This document shows positions 1 through 5,197 of a stretch of 5,197 nt of DNA, in pieces. The DNA is taken from the NCBI GenBank assembly GCA_002358955.1, contig DEPV01000075.1, forward strand, positions 1 through 5,197, read 5' to 3'. Source of the DNA: Erysipelothrix sp. UBA3383 (GTDB lineage Bacteria > Bacillota_I > Bacilli_A > Erysipelotrichales > Erysipelotrichaceae). Under the pieces are notes generated by a model, which was not told the origin of the DNA, ran no database searches, and worked only from the letters and a program-made list of their open reading frames with translations. The stretch's first letter is position 1; the number at the start of each line of letters is the position of its first letter. Position numbers and translations under genes: made by a program.

Positions 1-522
1 AATAAGAAGATGAAAGAATTATCACTGGGTAATAAAAAGAAGGTGGCACTGGTATGTGCCTTCATGATTAAACCTAAGGTACTGATTATGGATGAGCCTA
101 CTAATGGACTTGATCCCCTAATCCAAACCAAACTCTTTCAACTTCTTAAACAACTAGCAAGTGAGGGATGCGCTATATTAGTATCCAGTCATAATTTAAA
201 AGAAGTTCAAGATCATTGTGACCGTGTCATGTTCATTAGGGATGGTAAATTACTGGATACATTAAAGATCAGCGATATTAATTTGGAATCCAAATACATT
301 AAAGTTACAGGTGAGTATGAACCCTTAATTCAATTAGCTGATAAGGTATTGTCTCAAACTGAAGATACCCTTGAAATGACTTATGGAGATGATATCAATC
401 TCTTATTACAAATTCTAAGCACTTTGAATCTTAGCGATATTACAATTGAACCGGTATCAATGGAACAACAATTCCTTGAATATTATCAGACAGGAGATTC
501 CAATGACAAAACTACAATTTAA
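1..522 (+). CDS. ABC transporter ATP-binding protein, ABC-2 exporter type (C-terminal part; N-terminus outside window)
   Basis: This is the cytoplasmic ATPase subunit of an ABC-2-type exporter, which powers the permease encoded directly downstream. Reading is open from base 1 in this frame, so the gene begins left of the window; the first ATG (base 10) is internal because it lies just before the signature motif. Visible motifs, numbered from base 1 (173 residues present), are a signature variant LSLGN (about 8-12), Walker B VLIMDEP (about 28-34), D-loop NGLDP (about 36-40) and the switch histidine in SSH (about 63-65). Walker A and the Q-loop are missing with the N-terminus. A C-terminal accessory region of about 80 residues ends in EPVSMEQQFLEYY. 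It resembles the 'EPSLEEvFlxyY' tail of BcrA/NatA-like antibiotic-export ATPases. The stop codon lies 20 bases inside the next gene, implying translational coupling. Family assignment is firm; the substrate is unknown. Confidence 0.95.
   Translation, partial: NKKMKELSLGNKKKVALVCAFMIKPKVLIMDEPTNGLDPLIQTKLFQLLKQLASEGCAILVSSHNLKEVQDHCDRVMFIRDGKLLDTLKISDINLESKYIKVTGEYEPLIQLADKVLSQTEDTLEMTYGDDINLLLQILSTLNLSDITIEPVSMEQQFLEYYQTGDSNDKTTI
492..496 (+). promoter_or_regulatory. Ribosome binding site for the ABC-2 permease gene
   Basis: AGGAG sits six bases before the ATG at 503, inside the last codons of the upstream ATPase gene. It decides the permease start: an in-frame ATG at 446 has no comparable site and would add 19 polar residues that are just the ATPase C-terminus read in another frame. 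Confidence 0.8.
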
Positions 523-1300
523 ACTCAACCGTAAATCCATGTTTATCTGGATGGGGATTACTTCTGTGATGGTGCTGGGTTTTATGGCCTTCTTTCCAAC
601 GATGGCGGATGAGAATCTTCAAATCCTAATGGAAGGGATGTCGGATTCAATCCTTCAAGTTCTAGGCTTTGAAACCTTCCCAAACTTCAGTGAAATTGAT
701 CAGTTTTACGGCTACATTATTCAGTATGTTAACATGGCTCTTCTTGTTTATGCACTGACATTAGGTCTTAACACCTTTATCAAAGAAGAAAAAGAAGGTA
801 CCATTGAATTTATCTATGCACAGAATATGAGTCGTACTCAGTTTGTTAAAGGTAAGTTGATGGGTAATCTAATAACACTTTCACTCGTAGAATTACTACT
901 GATAATATTAAGTTGTGTCACATTCTTTATTTTTACACCATCAAGTAGTGAAGCAATCAGTATTGTTAATCGCTCAATTCCTGTATTTGTTATTATGACA
1001 CTTTGCAGTATGATGTTTTTACTTCTGGGTACGGGTTTATCCTTAATCTTAAAAAGTACAATATCTATTAGTGGATTAGCTTTAGGCATCGTCTTTATTC
1101 CTTATGTACTGGGTATGATGGCACAAATGGTTGCATCACTGAAATCATTTGAGTTTATCTCCATCATCCATACCACCATGCCAGATCGCATTTATGCCGG
1201 TAATTATGATTACTTATCGTATGGGCTGTGGTTTGTCTTAAGTATTGCAATCTTCTTATATGGATTTCATACCTTTAAAACACGAGATATTAAAGTATAG
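503..1300 (+). CDS. ABC-2 type transporter permease, six membrane segments
   Basis: This is an integral membrane subunit of an ABC-2-type exporter, 265 residues long. Hydrophobic stretches suggest six transmembrane helices, near residues 13-30, 71-90, 120-143, 158-181, 185-208 and 238-256. The loop between helices 1 and 2 (about 30-70) is probably extracytoplasmic. After helix 2 comes the cytoplasmic stretch EEKEGTIEFIYAQNMSRTQF, which matches the 'E.. GT.e.l...p.sR..' coupling region usual in ABC-2 permeases of the PF12679/PF12730 kind (family recalled, not searched). The ATG at 503 was chosen for its AGGAG site; the gene overlaps the preceding ATPase gene by 20 bases, so the two almost certainly form one transporter. 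No further gene follows in the operon: a terminator hairpin begins about 50 bases after the stop codon. Export of an antibiotic, peptide or lipid is plausible, but the sequence does not show which. Confidence 0.88.
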   Translation: MTKLQFKLNRKSMFIWMGITSVMVLGFMAFFPTMADENLQILMEGMSDSILQVLGFETFPNFSEIDQFYGYIIQYVNMALLVYALTLGLNTFIKEEKEGTIEFIYAQNMSRTQFVKGKLMGNLITLSLVELLLIILSCVTFFIFTPSSSEAISIVNRSIPVFVIMTLCSMMFLLLGTGLSLILKSTISISGLALGIVFIPYVLGMMAQMVASLKSFEFISIIHTTMPDRIYAGNYDYLSYGLWFVLSIAIFLYGFHTFKTRDIKV

Positions 1301-1350
1301 TGTCGTGCACCAAAGAAGATTTGAACTGATTTATTTTAATACTATAATAC

Positions 1351-1390
1351 AAAAAATTACTGTTGATGGGTGTATCAACAGTTATTTTTT
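1351..1390. terminator. Bidirectional rho-independent terminator between convergent genes
   Basis: A perfect 9-bp stem (ACTGTTGAT at 1359-1367 with ATCAACAGT at 1374-1382) encloses a six-base loop. It is preceded by a run of A (1351-1356) and followed by TTATTTTTTT, so an RNA from either strand carries the hairpin followed by a U-rich tail. On the + strand it ends the ABC-2 exporter operon. On the - strand it ends the alkylation-repair-family gene, whose TAA stop (1382-1384) touches the base of the stem. Confidence 0.88.
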
Positions 1391-2050
1391 TCGTTTGAGT
1401 ACTGCTTCAATCCATGCTGGTGCATAAGCTGAGGTACACCCCTTTGCAACTTTCATGTCCTTATAAACAGCAAGTTTTTCTCCCAGATCAATGCAGCGTT
1501 GTGTATAGTCTGGATGTTTAAATCCTAATTCACTCAGCGCACGATTCATCATCCATTGCGTCTTTTCAGGTGCATCAACGAGTTCTTGTTCAATACGACT
1601 TAATATCGTATCTGCAAGACTAGTGTCTAGATCTATAGAGCCAATCTTATCGACTATAAATGCCCAGTATGCTTTTCCATAAACATCATCCTTCAAAGCA
1701 TCCAAAGTATTCATAAAGCCCTCTTTATCATCAATCTTAATTAAACAGCGAAACAGTAAATCATCAAGGACTGTATCAATTTGAGCATCTTGAATCATGC
1801 TTAAGGCTTTGTTATGGGAAATCTTTTTCGCATCCAGTATCATGCATGCTAACAGTTGTGTATCCACAATGTCTAAATCCCAAAGCTTCATTCCTAATTC
1901 ATGATCATCACCAACACTCTTGGCAAGTTTTCGCATATGTCCCAAAGGAACACCGATGGCATTATCCTTAGCACCTAACTTCAATAATGTCTTTAAGCGG
2001 GAAGGATTGGAAGCTTCCTCTAAGTTTTCAATAATAGTATCCAGTGTCAT
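1382..2050 (-). CDS. DNA alkylation repair family protein (AlkD-like, HEAT-like repeats)
   Basis: This cytoplasmic, all-helical protein of 222 residues belongs by overall pattern to the DNA alkylation repair family (PF08713), whose studied member AlkD is a glycosylase removing alkylated purines. Family-like landmarks are GVPLGHMRKLAK (about 33-44), LW followed by the DTQLLA segment (about 56-68), YGKAYW (about 124-129), the IEQELVDAP...MMNRALSELG block (about 153-176) and the C-terminal KGCTSAYAPAWI (about 203-214). Length is normal, and no membrane segment or signal peptide is present. The start is supported by AAAGGAGA seven bases upstream. It is a single-gene unit: a terminator lies upstream after the large permease gene and a bidirectional one lies at its stop. 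By eye the aromatic cage of AlkD is not conserved, so glycosylase activity should not be assumed; some relatives of AlkD only bind DNA. Family assignment is good; catalytic role is uncertain. Confidence 0.85.
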   Translation of the reverse strand: MTLDTIIENLEEASNPSRLKTLLKLGAKDNAIGVPLGHMRKLAKSVGDDHELGMKLWDLDIVDTQLLACMILDAKKISHNKALSMIQDAQIDTVLDDLLFRCLIKIDDKEGFMNTLDALKDDVYGKAYWAFIVDKIGSIDLDTSLADTILSRIEQELVDAPEKTQWMMNRALSELGFKHPDYTQRCIDLGEKLAVYKDMKVAKGCTSAYAPAWIEAVLKRKK

Positions 2051-2057
2051 GCTTATA

Positions 2058-2065
2058 TCTCCTTT
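2058..2065 (-). promoter_or_regulatory. Ribosome binding site for the alkylation-repair-family gene
   Basis: AAAGGAGA on the - strand, seven bases before the ATG at 2050, is a near-ideal Shine-Dalgarno sequence. It fixes this start codon. Confidence 0.85.
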
Positions 2066-2075
2066 GGTTCATAAT

Positions 2076-2104
2076 ACCATAAAAGATTGCCATCATTGTT
2101 ATAA
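2076..2104 (-). promoter_or_regulatory. Possible promoter of the alkylation-repair-family gene
   Basis: On the - strand, TTATAA (2099-2104) and TATGGT (2076-2081) are 17 bases apart, a modest match to sigma-A elements. An overlapping alternative is an extended -10 box TGG-TATTAT (2071-2079), but it would start the RNA almost on the ribosome binding site. A promoter is expected in this 60-base gap because a terminator closes the upstream operon, but the exact boxes are uncertain. Confidence 0.35.
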
Positions 2105-2112
2105 GCACACCT

Positions 2113-2143
2113 ATAAAAATCACCCCTACAATGTGTAAGGGTG
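2113..2143 (-). terminator. Rho-independent terminator of the ATPase/large-permease operon
   Basis: Read on the - strand, CACCCTTACA, a three-base loop (CAT) and TGTAGGGGTG form a ten-pair stem with one G-U wobble, followed by ATTTTTAT. It begins about five bases after the stop codon of the large permease gene. On the + strand the same stem has a C-A mismatch and no T run, so it works in one direction only. Confidence 0.85.
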
Positions 2144-2147
2144 AGAA

Positions 2148-3764
2148 TTAACGTCGAATCTTAAATGTTTTAGGAGCTAGGAAGTACACCAGTACTGACG
2201 CTACTAAAAAGTAAATAAAGGCACTGCTGGTGATGATGATGAGTAGAATCTTTGGATCCCCTTTAAAGCCTGATAGCCCATATACAAAGATGTAAGTGAC
2301 AATGTCTGCTACTGTATAACCTAGACTCTTCATTTCCATCTCTAAAGTATAAGGTTGGAAAAGATAATAAAGAACTAAGGTATGAATGCATAGTGCAATA
2401 CCTGCCGACATGAATGCCATAAAGATGAGCAGTAACAATGATTGTTTGGTATCAGGATGCAGGATTAATGTTAAAAGAACCCCACCCAGTGAAATAATCA
2501 AGGTTTGTGGTATGTGAACCCGTACAACATGTTTTACCCTTTGAATAAAGTTAAGAAGTACATTTTTACCATTGTTGTAGTTACGATACCCAAGCATAAT
2601 GGAGTCACAATGATTAAATAAGGCTTGTGTAATGCGGTTTCCAAAGTTTAAGTAATAGGCACCAAGCAGGATAATTCCCAACATAGAGGATAAATTACCA
2701 TTACTATCAAGGAACTCATTACCACCTTCTTTACCAATGAAATACAATCCAATAACACCTACGGAAATTACGAACAGATGTAACCAGAATCGTTTACGCC
2801 ATACATTAGAGAATCTGCGAAAGAAAATATTGTTCAATTTAGTAAAGCCTTCGCCATGAATATGACGATCAAAGTTTTGGCTTAAATCCTTAACTTCAGA
2901 ACTCTTATTATGCCACTCCCCTTTTTCAACTTTATCTAAGAGCTGATCATTATACATAATCTTCTCTTTGAAACTTGGATACCAATCAAATGATTGCAAG
3001 ACAATTCTTTTGATGATGATACTGATGAGGAAACCTCCCATCACAAGTAGTGCTAAGACTTGAGTGGATATGTAGATAGGGATCTGGACATACGCTAAAA
3101 TTCCAAAAGGATAAATAAGCAGGCTACTTAGGAATATGCGAATGGTACCCTTTAAAGTTGCCTTATCGCCACCCCTTAAAGCAAAGCGATTGTATTTCTT
3201 AATCGAAGCAACAATCGCACTATCAGCAAGGGTTAAACCGCTGTACCATGCTAGTAAAGCCAGAATACTGATAAGTATATTATCAGTCACGATAAATAAG
3301 AACAAACTATTTAAGAACCCTTTTAAAATGGTTTCAATATGGACGATTTTAGCCAAACGATTACTTTCTAATTTAAAGTAGCGCAACATAAAATCTTGCT
3401 CTGTTGCATCACCCCTTAGATAGCTTGACCATGAGTTAACTGTCAGTAATCCATAAGAGAAATACAGAAGTATGATCAGTAGGTTAATGGCTGAAAAACG
3501 ATATTGTGACTTTAGTAATTCGGTTAATATAACAACCCCAAACCCGTGCAAAATATTATAAAAAAGTACAACACATAATTTAATGAAAGCATAGATTACA
3601 TAACCAAGTACTGTTGCACTATCTTTAGTAAAAGCATTCTCAGGCACCATATTTTTTATGATTGGTACTTTAGAAAGATAATAGATAAATTGATTGCGTT
3701 TCATTCGAAACTTAATCTTTTGGTAAATCTGTAAAGTCTCTAATTGATTATTACTCTCTTTCAT
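2148..3764 (-). CDS. Large polytopic membrane protein, putative ABC exporter permease (about 538 aa)
   Basis: This is probably the membrane subunit partnered with the ATPase encoded immediately upstream. From the ATG at 3764 it has 538 residues with roughly ten to twelve hydrophobic segments, near 51-79, 92-108, 148-174 (possibly two), 208-228, 232-254, 328-343, 360-376, 420-436, 442-468, 486-500 and 506-531. A hydrophilic, probably cytoplasmic segment (about 256-326) splits it into two membrane halves and ends in the very basic FFRRFSNVWRKRF. The N-terminus (about 1-45) is also basic and non-membrane. It is about twice the size of a usual ABC-2 permease. The architecture recalls poorly characterised families such as PF16949 or PF16962 (recalled, not searched). 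The start is ambiguous: ATG 3764 has a weak GGATGG eight bases before it, whereas ATG 3776 adds MVII with no better site. Either start overlaps the ATPase gene (14 or 26 bases), implying translational coupling. The substrate is unknown. Confidence 0.82.
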   Translation of the reverse strand: MKESNNQLETLQIYQKIKFRMKRNQFIYYLSKVPIIKNMVPENAFTKDSATVLGYVIYAFIKLCVVLFYNILHGFGVVILTELLKSQYRFSAINLLIILLYFSYGLLTVNSWSSYLRGDATEQDFMLRYFKLESNRLAKIVHIETILKGFLNSLFLFIVTDNILISILALLAWYSGLTLADSAIVASIKKYNRFALRGGDKATLKGTIRIFLSSLLIYPFGILAYVQIPIYISTQVLALLVMGGFLISIIIKRIVLQSFDWYPSFKEKIMYNDQLLDKVEKGEWHNKSSEVKDLSQNFDRHIHGEGFTKLNNIFFRRFSNVWRKRFWLHLFVISVGVIGLYFIGKEGGNEFLDSNGNLSSMLGIILLGAYYLNFGNRITQALFNHCDSIMLGYRNYNNGKNVLLNFIQRVKHVVRVHIPQTLIISLGGVLLTLILHPDTKQSLLLLIFMAFMSAGIALCIHTLVLYYLFQPYTLEMEMKSLGYTVADIVTYIFVYGLSGFKGDPKILLIIITSSAFIYFLVASVLVYFLAPKTFKIRR

Positions 3765-4476
3765 GATGATCACCATCCGTTAAAGCCTGAATGATACGCT
3801 CTTTTTGATCTTTTTGATCCAGTGTATCCACATCCAAAAGATCCATTTTACCATTGTGTAAAAGCACAATTTCATCGCATAAATCCAGTGCTAATTCCAT
3901 GATATGAGTACTGAAGATAATGATGTATTCTTCACGCAATGAACGGATTAAATCTTTCATCTTCTCAGCCATAACAACATCAAGTGTCGTCAGAGGTTCA
4001 TCAAGAAACAACACTTTAGGATGGGTGATGATGTTGACGATCATCTGCATTTTATTCTTCATCCCATGTGAATAATCCTTCATCAATTTATCCCGGTCAT
4101 GCACCTCAATATCAAGATACTCAAAATACTCATCAACAGCACGGGTGATTTCATGGGGTGTATTATAGTTACCATGAATCTCAAGCATAAATTCTAGGAA
4201 TTCCCTGCCTGTAAGAAACCCTGGAACATTGGGTGTTGATACTACAAAGCCAATATCATCCCTGTGCAGTTTTTCCACAATGCCATCGGATTCTAAAGAA
4301 GCTTGCATACTTTGAGGTTTTAATTCCCCTGCAAGACAATTAAAAAATGTTGTTTTACCCGAACCATTACGGCCCAGTAATGCATAAATCTTACCACTTT
4401 CAAATTCAAACGACACATCCCTTAAAACATGATGCGATTTAAAGCTCATATTTAATTCTGACACTGATAGTTTCAT
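3751..4476 (-). CDS. ABC transporter ATP-binding protein (partner of the large permease)
   Basis: This is a cytoplasmic ATPase subunit of 241 residues. In order it shows Walker A GRNGSGKTT (about 35-43), a Q-loop region GFVVSTPNVPGFLTG (about 76-90), signature variant YSHGM (about 135-139), Walker B VLFLDEP with catalytic Glu at about 160, D-loop TTLD (about 163-166) and switch His about 191 in STH. The usual Q-loop glutamine is absent; a Ser-Thr pair lies at that point. The YSHGM signature is common in ABC-2-type exporter ATPases. The ATG at 4476 is chosen because AAGGAG lies six bases before it. Upstream in-frame ATGs near 4554 and 4566 lie upstream of the promoter or within the preceding terminator, and they encode an unlikely extension. 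It is the first gene of a two-gene operon with its own promoter, and its stop codon overlaps the start of the large permease gene. It most likely energises export by that protein; the substrate is unknown. Confidence 0.93.
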   Translation of the reverse strand: MKLSVSELNMSFKSHHVLRDVSFEFESGKIYALLGRNGSGKTTFFNCLAGELKPQSMQASLESDGIVEKLHRDDIGFVVSTPNVPGFLTGREFLEFMLEIHGNYNTPHEITRAVDEYFEYLDIEVHDRDKLMKDYSHGMKNKMQMIVNIITHPKVLFLDEPLTTLDVVMAEKMKDLIRSLREEYIIIFSTHIMELALDLCDEIVLLHNGKMDLLDVDTLDQKDQKERIIQALTDGDHHERE

Positions 4477-4482
4477 AGGTGG

Positions 4483-4488
4483 CTCCTT
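4483..4488 (-). promoter_or_regulatory. Ribosome binding site for the ABC ATPase gene
   Basis: AAGGAG on the - strand lies six bases before the ATG at 4476. It supports that start over the longer open frame, whose first ATG lies in the terminator hairpin of the preceding gene. Confidence 0.85.
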
Positions 4489-4504
4489 ATACTGTGTTTC
4501 ATAT

Positions 4505-4533
4505 ATAGTACAATGATACAGAATGGGTGTCAA
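4505..4533 (-). promoter_or_regulatory. Sigma-A-type promoter of the ATPase/large-permease operon
   Basis: On the - strand a perfect -35 box TTGACA (4528-4533) is followed after 17 bases by the -10 box TACTAT (4505-4510). The predicted RNA start is near 4497-4498, giving a leader of about 20 bases that carries the AAGGAG site. The leader is too short for a riboswitch or attenuator. No clear operator repeat was seen around it, which suggests constitutive expression unless a regulator encoded elsewhere acts here. Confidence 0.8.
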
Positions 4534-4553
4534 TACACATTCAAGAGACTTCA

Positions 4554-4580
4554 TAAAAAAAACCACACGAATGTGGTTTT
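4554..4580 (-). terminator. Rho-independent terminator of the type I ABC exporter gene
   Basis: On the - strand AAAACCACA, loop TTCG and TGTGGTTTT form a perfect nine-pair stem followed by four more T, then AT. It starts about five bases after the stop codon at 4586. The UUCG loop is a known stable tetraloop sequence, although here it is closed by an A-U rather than a C-G pair. It separates this transcript from the promoter of the next operon, whose -35 box is about 20 bases further on. Confidence 0.92.
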
Positions 4581-4585
4581 AAAGT

Positions 4586-5197
4586 TTAATCTTCACTAAA
4601 TTGTGAATTATACAGTGTTGCATAGAATCCATCTTGATCAAGTAGTTCATTATGGGTTCCACTCTCCACAATATCACCTTGATCCATAACTAATATTAAA
4701 TCAGCATTACGGATTGTTGATAAGCGGTGAGCAATGATGAACGAGGTTCTGTTTTCCATCAATTTATCAAGTGCTGTTTGAATCAGTACCTCAGTACGTG
4801 TATCAACAGAACTGGTAGCCTCATCAAGAATTAAAATCTTAGGATCTGCAAGCATTGCTCGAGCAATCGTTAATAACTGCATTTGACCCTGAGATATATT
4901 GGAACTGTCTTCATTAAGAATCGTATCATAACCTTCAGTTAAAGTACGAATGAAGTGGTCAGCCTGAGCAGCTTGTGCAACATTGATGACTTCATCATCA
5001 CTGGCATCAAGCTTACCATAACGGATGTTCTCTTTAATGCTTCCAGAGTAGAGCCATGTATCTTGAAGTACCATACCAATAAGACTTCGTAATTGCTCTT
5101 TAGAGATATCTGCAATGTTGACACCATCAATCTTGATAGCACCCTCATTCAGGTCATAGAATCGCATTAGTAATTTAACAATGGTAGTTTTACCAGC
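4586..5197 (-). CDS. Type I (ABCB-like) ABC exporter half-transporter, nucleotide-binding domain (N-terminal part outside window)
   Basis: This is the C-terminal ATPase domain of a membrane-fused multidrug or lipid exporter. The frame is open to the right edge and opens with AGKTT, the end of Walker A; the membrane domain and the start lie beyond the window, and the ATG at 5167 is internal. Numbered from the edge (203 residues), it shows Q-loop Gln about 45 in VLQDTWLYSGSI, signature ISQGQ (about 101-105, where LSGGQ is usual), Walker B ILILDE with catalytic Glu about 126, D-loop SSVD and switch His about 157 in AHR. The SQGQ signature with an intact Walker B glutamate is the pattern of the TM288/LmrD/YheH-like half of heterodimeric exporters, so a partner with a degenerate Walker B would be expected just upstream in transcription order. 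A terminator follows immediately, so this is the last gene of its transcript. The family is certain; heterodimer membership is inferred. Confidence 0.95.
   Translation of the reverse strand, partial: AGKTTIVKLLMRFYDLNEGAIKIDGVNIADISKEQLRSLIGMVLQDTWLYSGSIKENIRYGKLDASDDEVINVAQAAQADHFIRTLTEGYDTILNEDSSNISQGQMQLLTIARAMLADPKILILDEATSSVDTRTEVLIQTALDKLMENRTSFIIAHRLSTIRNADLILVMDQGDIVESGTHNELLDQDGFYATLYNSQFSED

Noticed and set aside
838..1089. Open frame of 83 codons on the - strand inside the ABC-2 permease gene
   Set aside because: It lies wholly within a well-supported membrane-protein gene, has no ribosome binding site or recognisable protein pattern, and is best explained as a shadow frame.
1245..1427. 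Open frame of 60 codons on the + strand spanning the permease 3' end and the terminator
   Set aside because: It runs through the bidirectional terminator and overlaps two real genes in other frames; no ribosome binding site supports it.
1920..2138. Open frame of 72 codons on the + strand opposite the start of the alkylation-repair gene
   Set aside because: It is antisense to the real gene and its promoter region, has no initiation signal, and its end is the translated intergenic spacer and terminator.
3136..3381. Open frame of 81 codons on the + strand inside the large permease gene
   Set aside because: It is a shadow of the membrane-protein coding strand with no independent evidence.
4497..4540. 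Possible riboswitch, attenuator or operator upstream of the ATPase/large-permease operon
   Set aside because: The predicted leader is only about 20 bases and no convincing inverted repeat overlaps the promoter boxes.
4477..4566. Thirty-residue N-terminal extension of the ATPase from ATG 4566
   Set aside because: It would begin inside the terminator of the preceding gene and run through the promoter boxes; the AAGGAG site before ATG 4476 is far better.
4939..5148. Open frame of 69 codons on the - strand within the type I exporter gene
   Set aside because: It is an alternate frame of a gene with unmistakable ABC motifs and has no supporting start signal.
1..5197. Mobile element, CRISPR array, tRNA or phage-defence locus
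   Set aside because: No transposase, integrase, direct-repeat array, tRNA-like fold or nuclease/helicase defence domain was seen; every long open frame is explained by a transporter part or the alkylation-repair homologue.

Overview
The window is AT-rich, densely coding DNA with strong AAGGAG-type ribosome binding sites, a sigma-A-like promoter and short U-tailed terminator hairpins. This points to a low-GC Gram-positive bacterium (Bacillota). The protein sequences have a flavour compatible with Erysipelotrichia or a neighbouring class, but that finer placement is a weak guess. No tRNA, rRNA, CRISPR array, insertion sequence or phage gene was seen, and no stretch longer than about 110 bases lacks a gene.

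Layout, left to right. (1) On the + strand, the C-terminal part of an ABC-2-type ATPase runs in from the left edge and overlaps a six-helix ABC-2 permease gene (503-1300). Together they form one exporter operon. (2) A nearly perfect hairpin flanked by A and T runs (about 1351-1390) serves as a shared bidirectional terminator between that operon and the convergent gene on its right. (3) On the - strand, a single-gene unit (1382-2050) encodes a HEAT-repeat protein of the DNA alkylation repair (AlkD-like) family. (4) Also on the - strand, a two-gene operon encodes an ABC ATPase (3751-4476) and a large polytopic membrane protein (2148-3764). It has its own good promoter (4505-4533) and its own terminator (2113-2143). 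(5) On the - strand, the nucleotide-binding domain of a type I (ABCB-like) exporter half-transporter (4586 to the right edge) ends in its own terminator (4554-4580).

The region is therefore mainly a row of three independent ABC export systems of different architecture, with a small DNA-repair-family gene between them. The two ABC-2-type systems each pair one ATPase with one membrane protein by overlapping reading frames. The type I exporter has an altered signature motif (ISQGQ) typical of one half of heterodimeric multidrug exporters, so its partner gene is expected just beyond the right edge. No substrate can be read from the sequence. Nothing here clearly shows a new defence or mobile system. 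The points most worth a second look are the poorly characterised large-permease/ATPase pair, the atypical Q-loop of its ATPase, and the apparent absence of the AlkD active-site aromatics in the alkylation-repair homologue.
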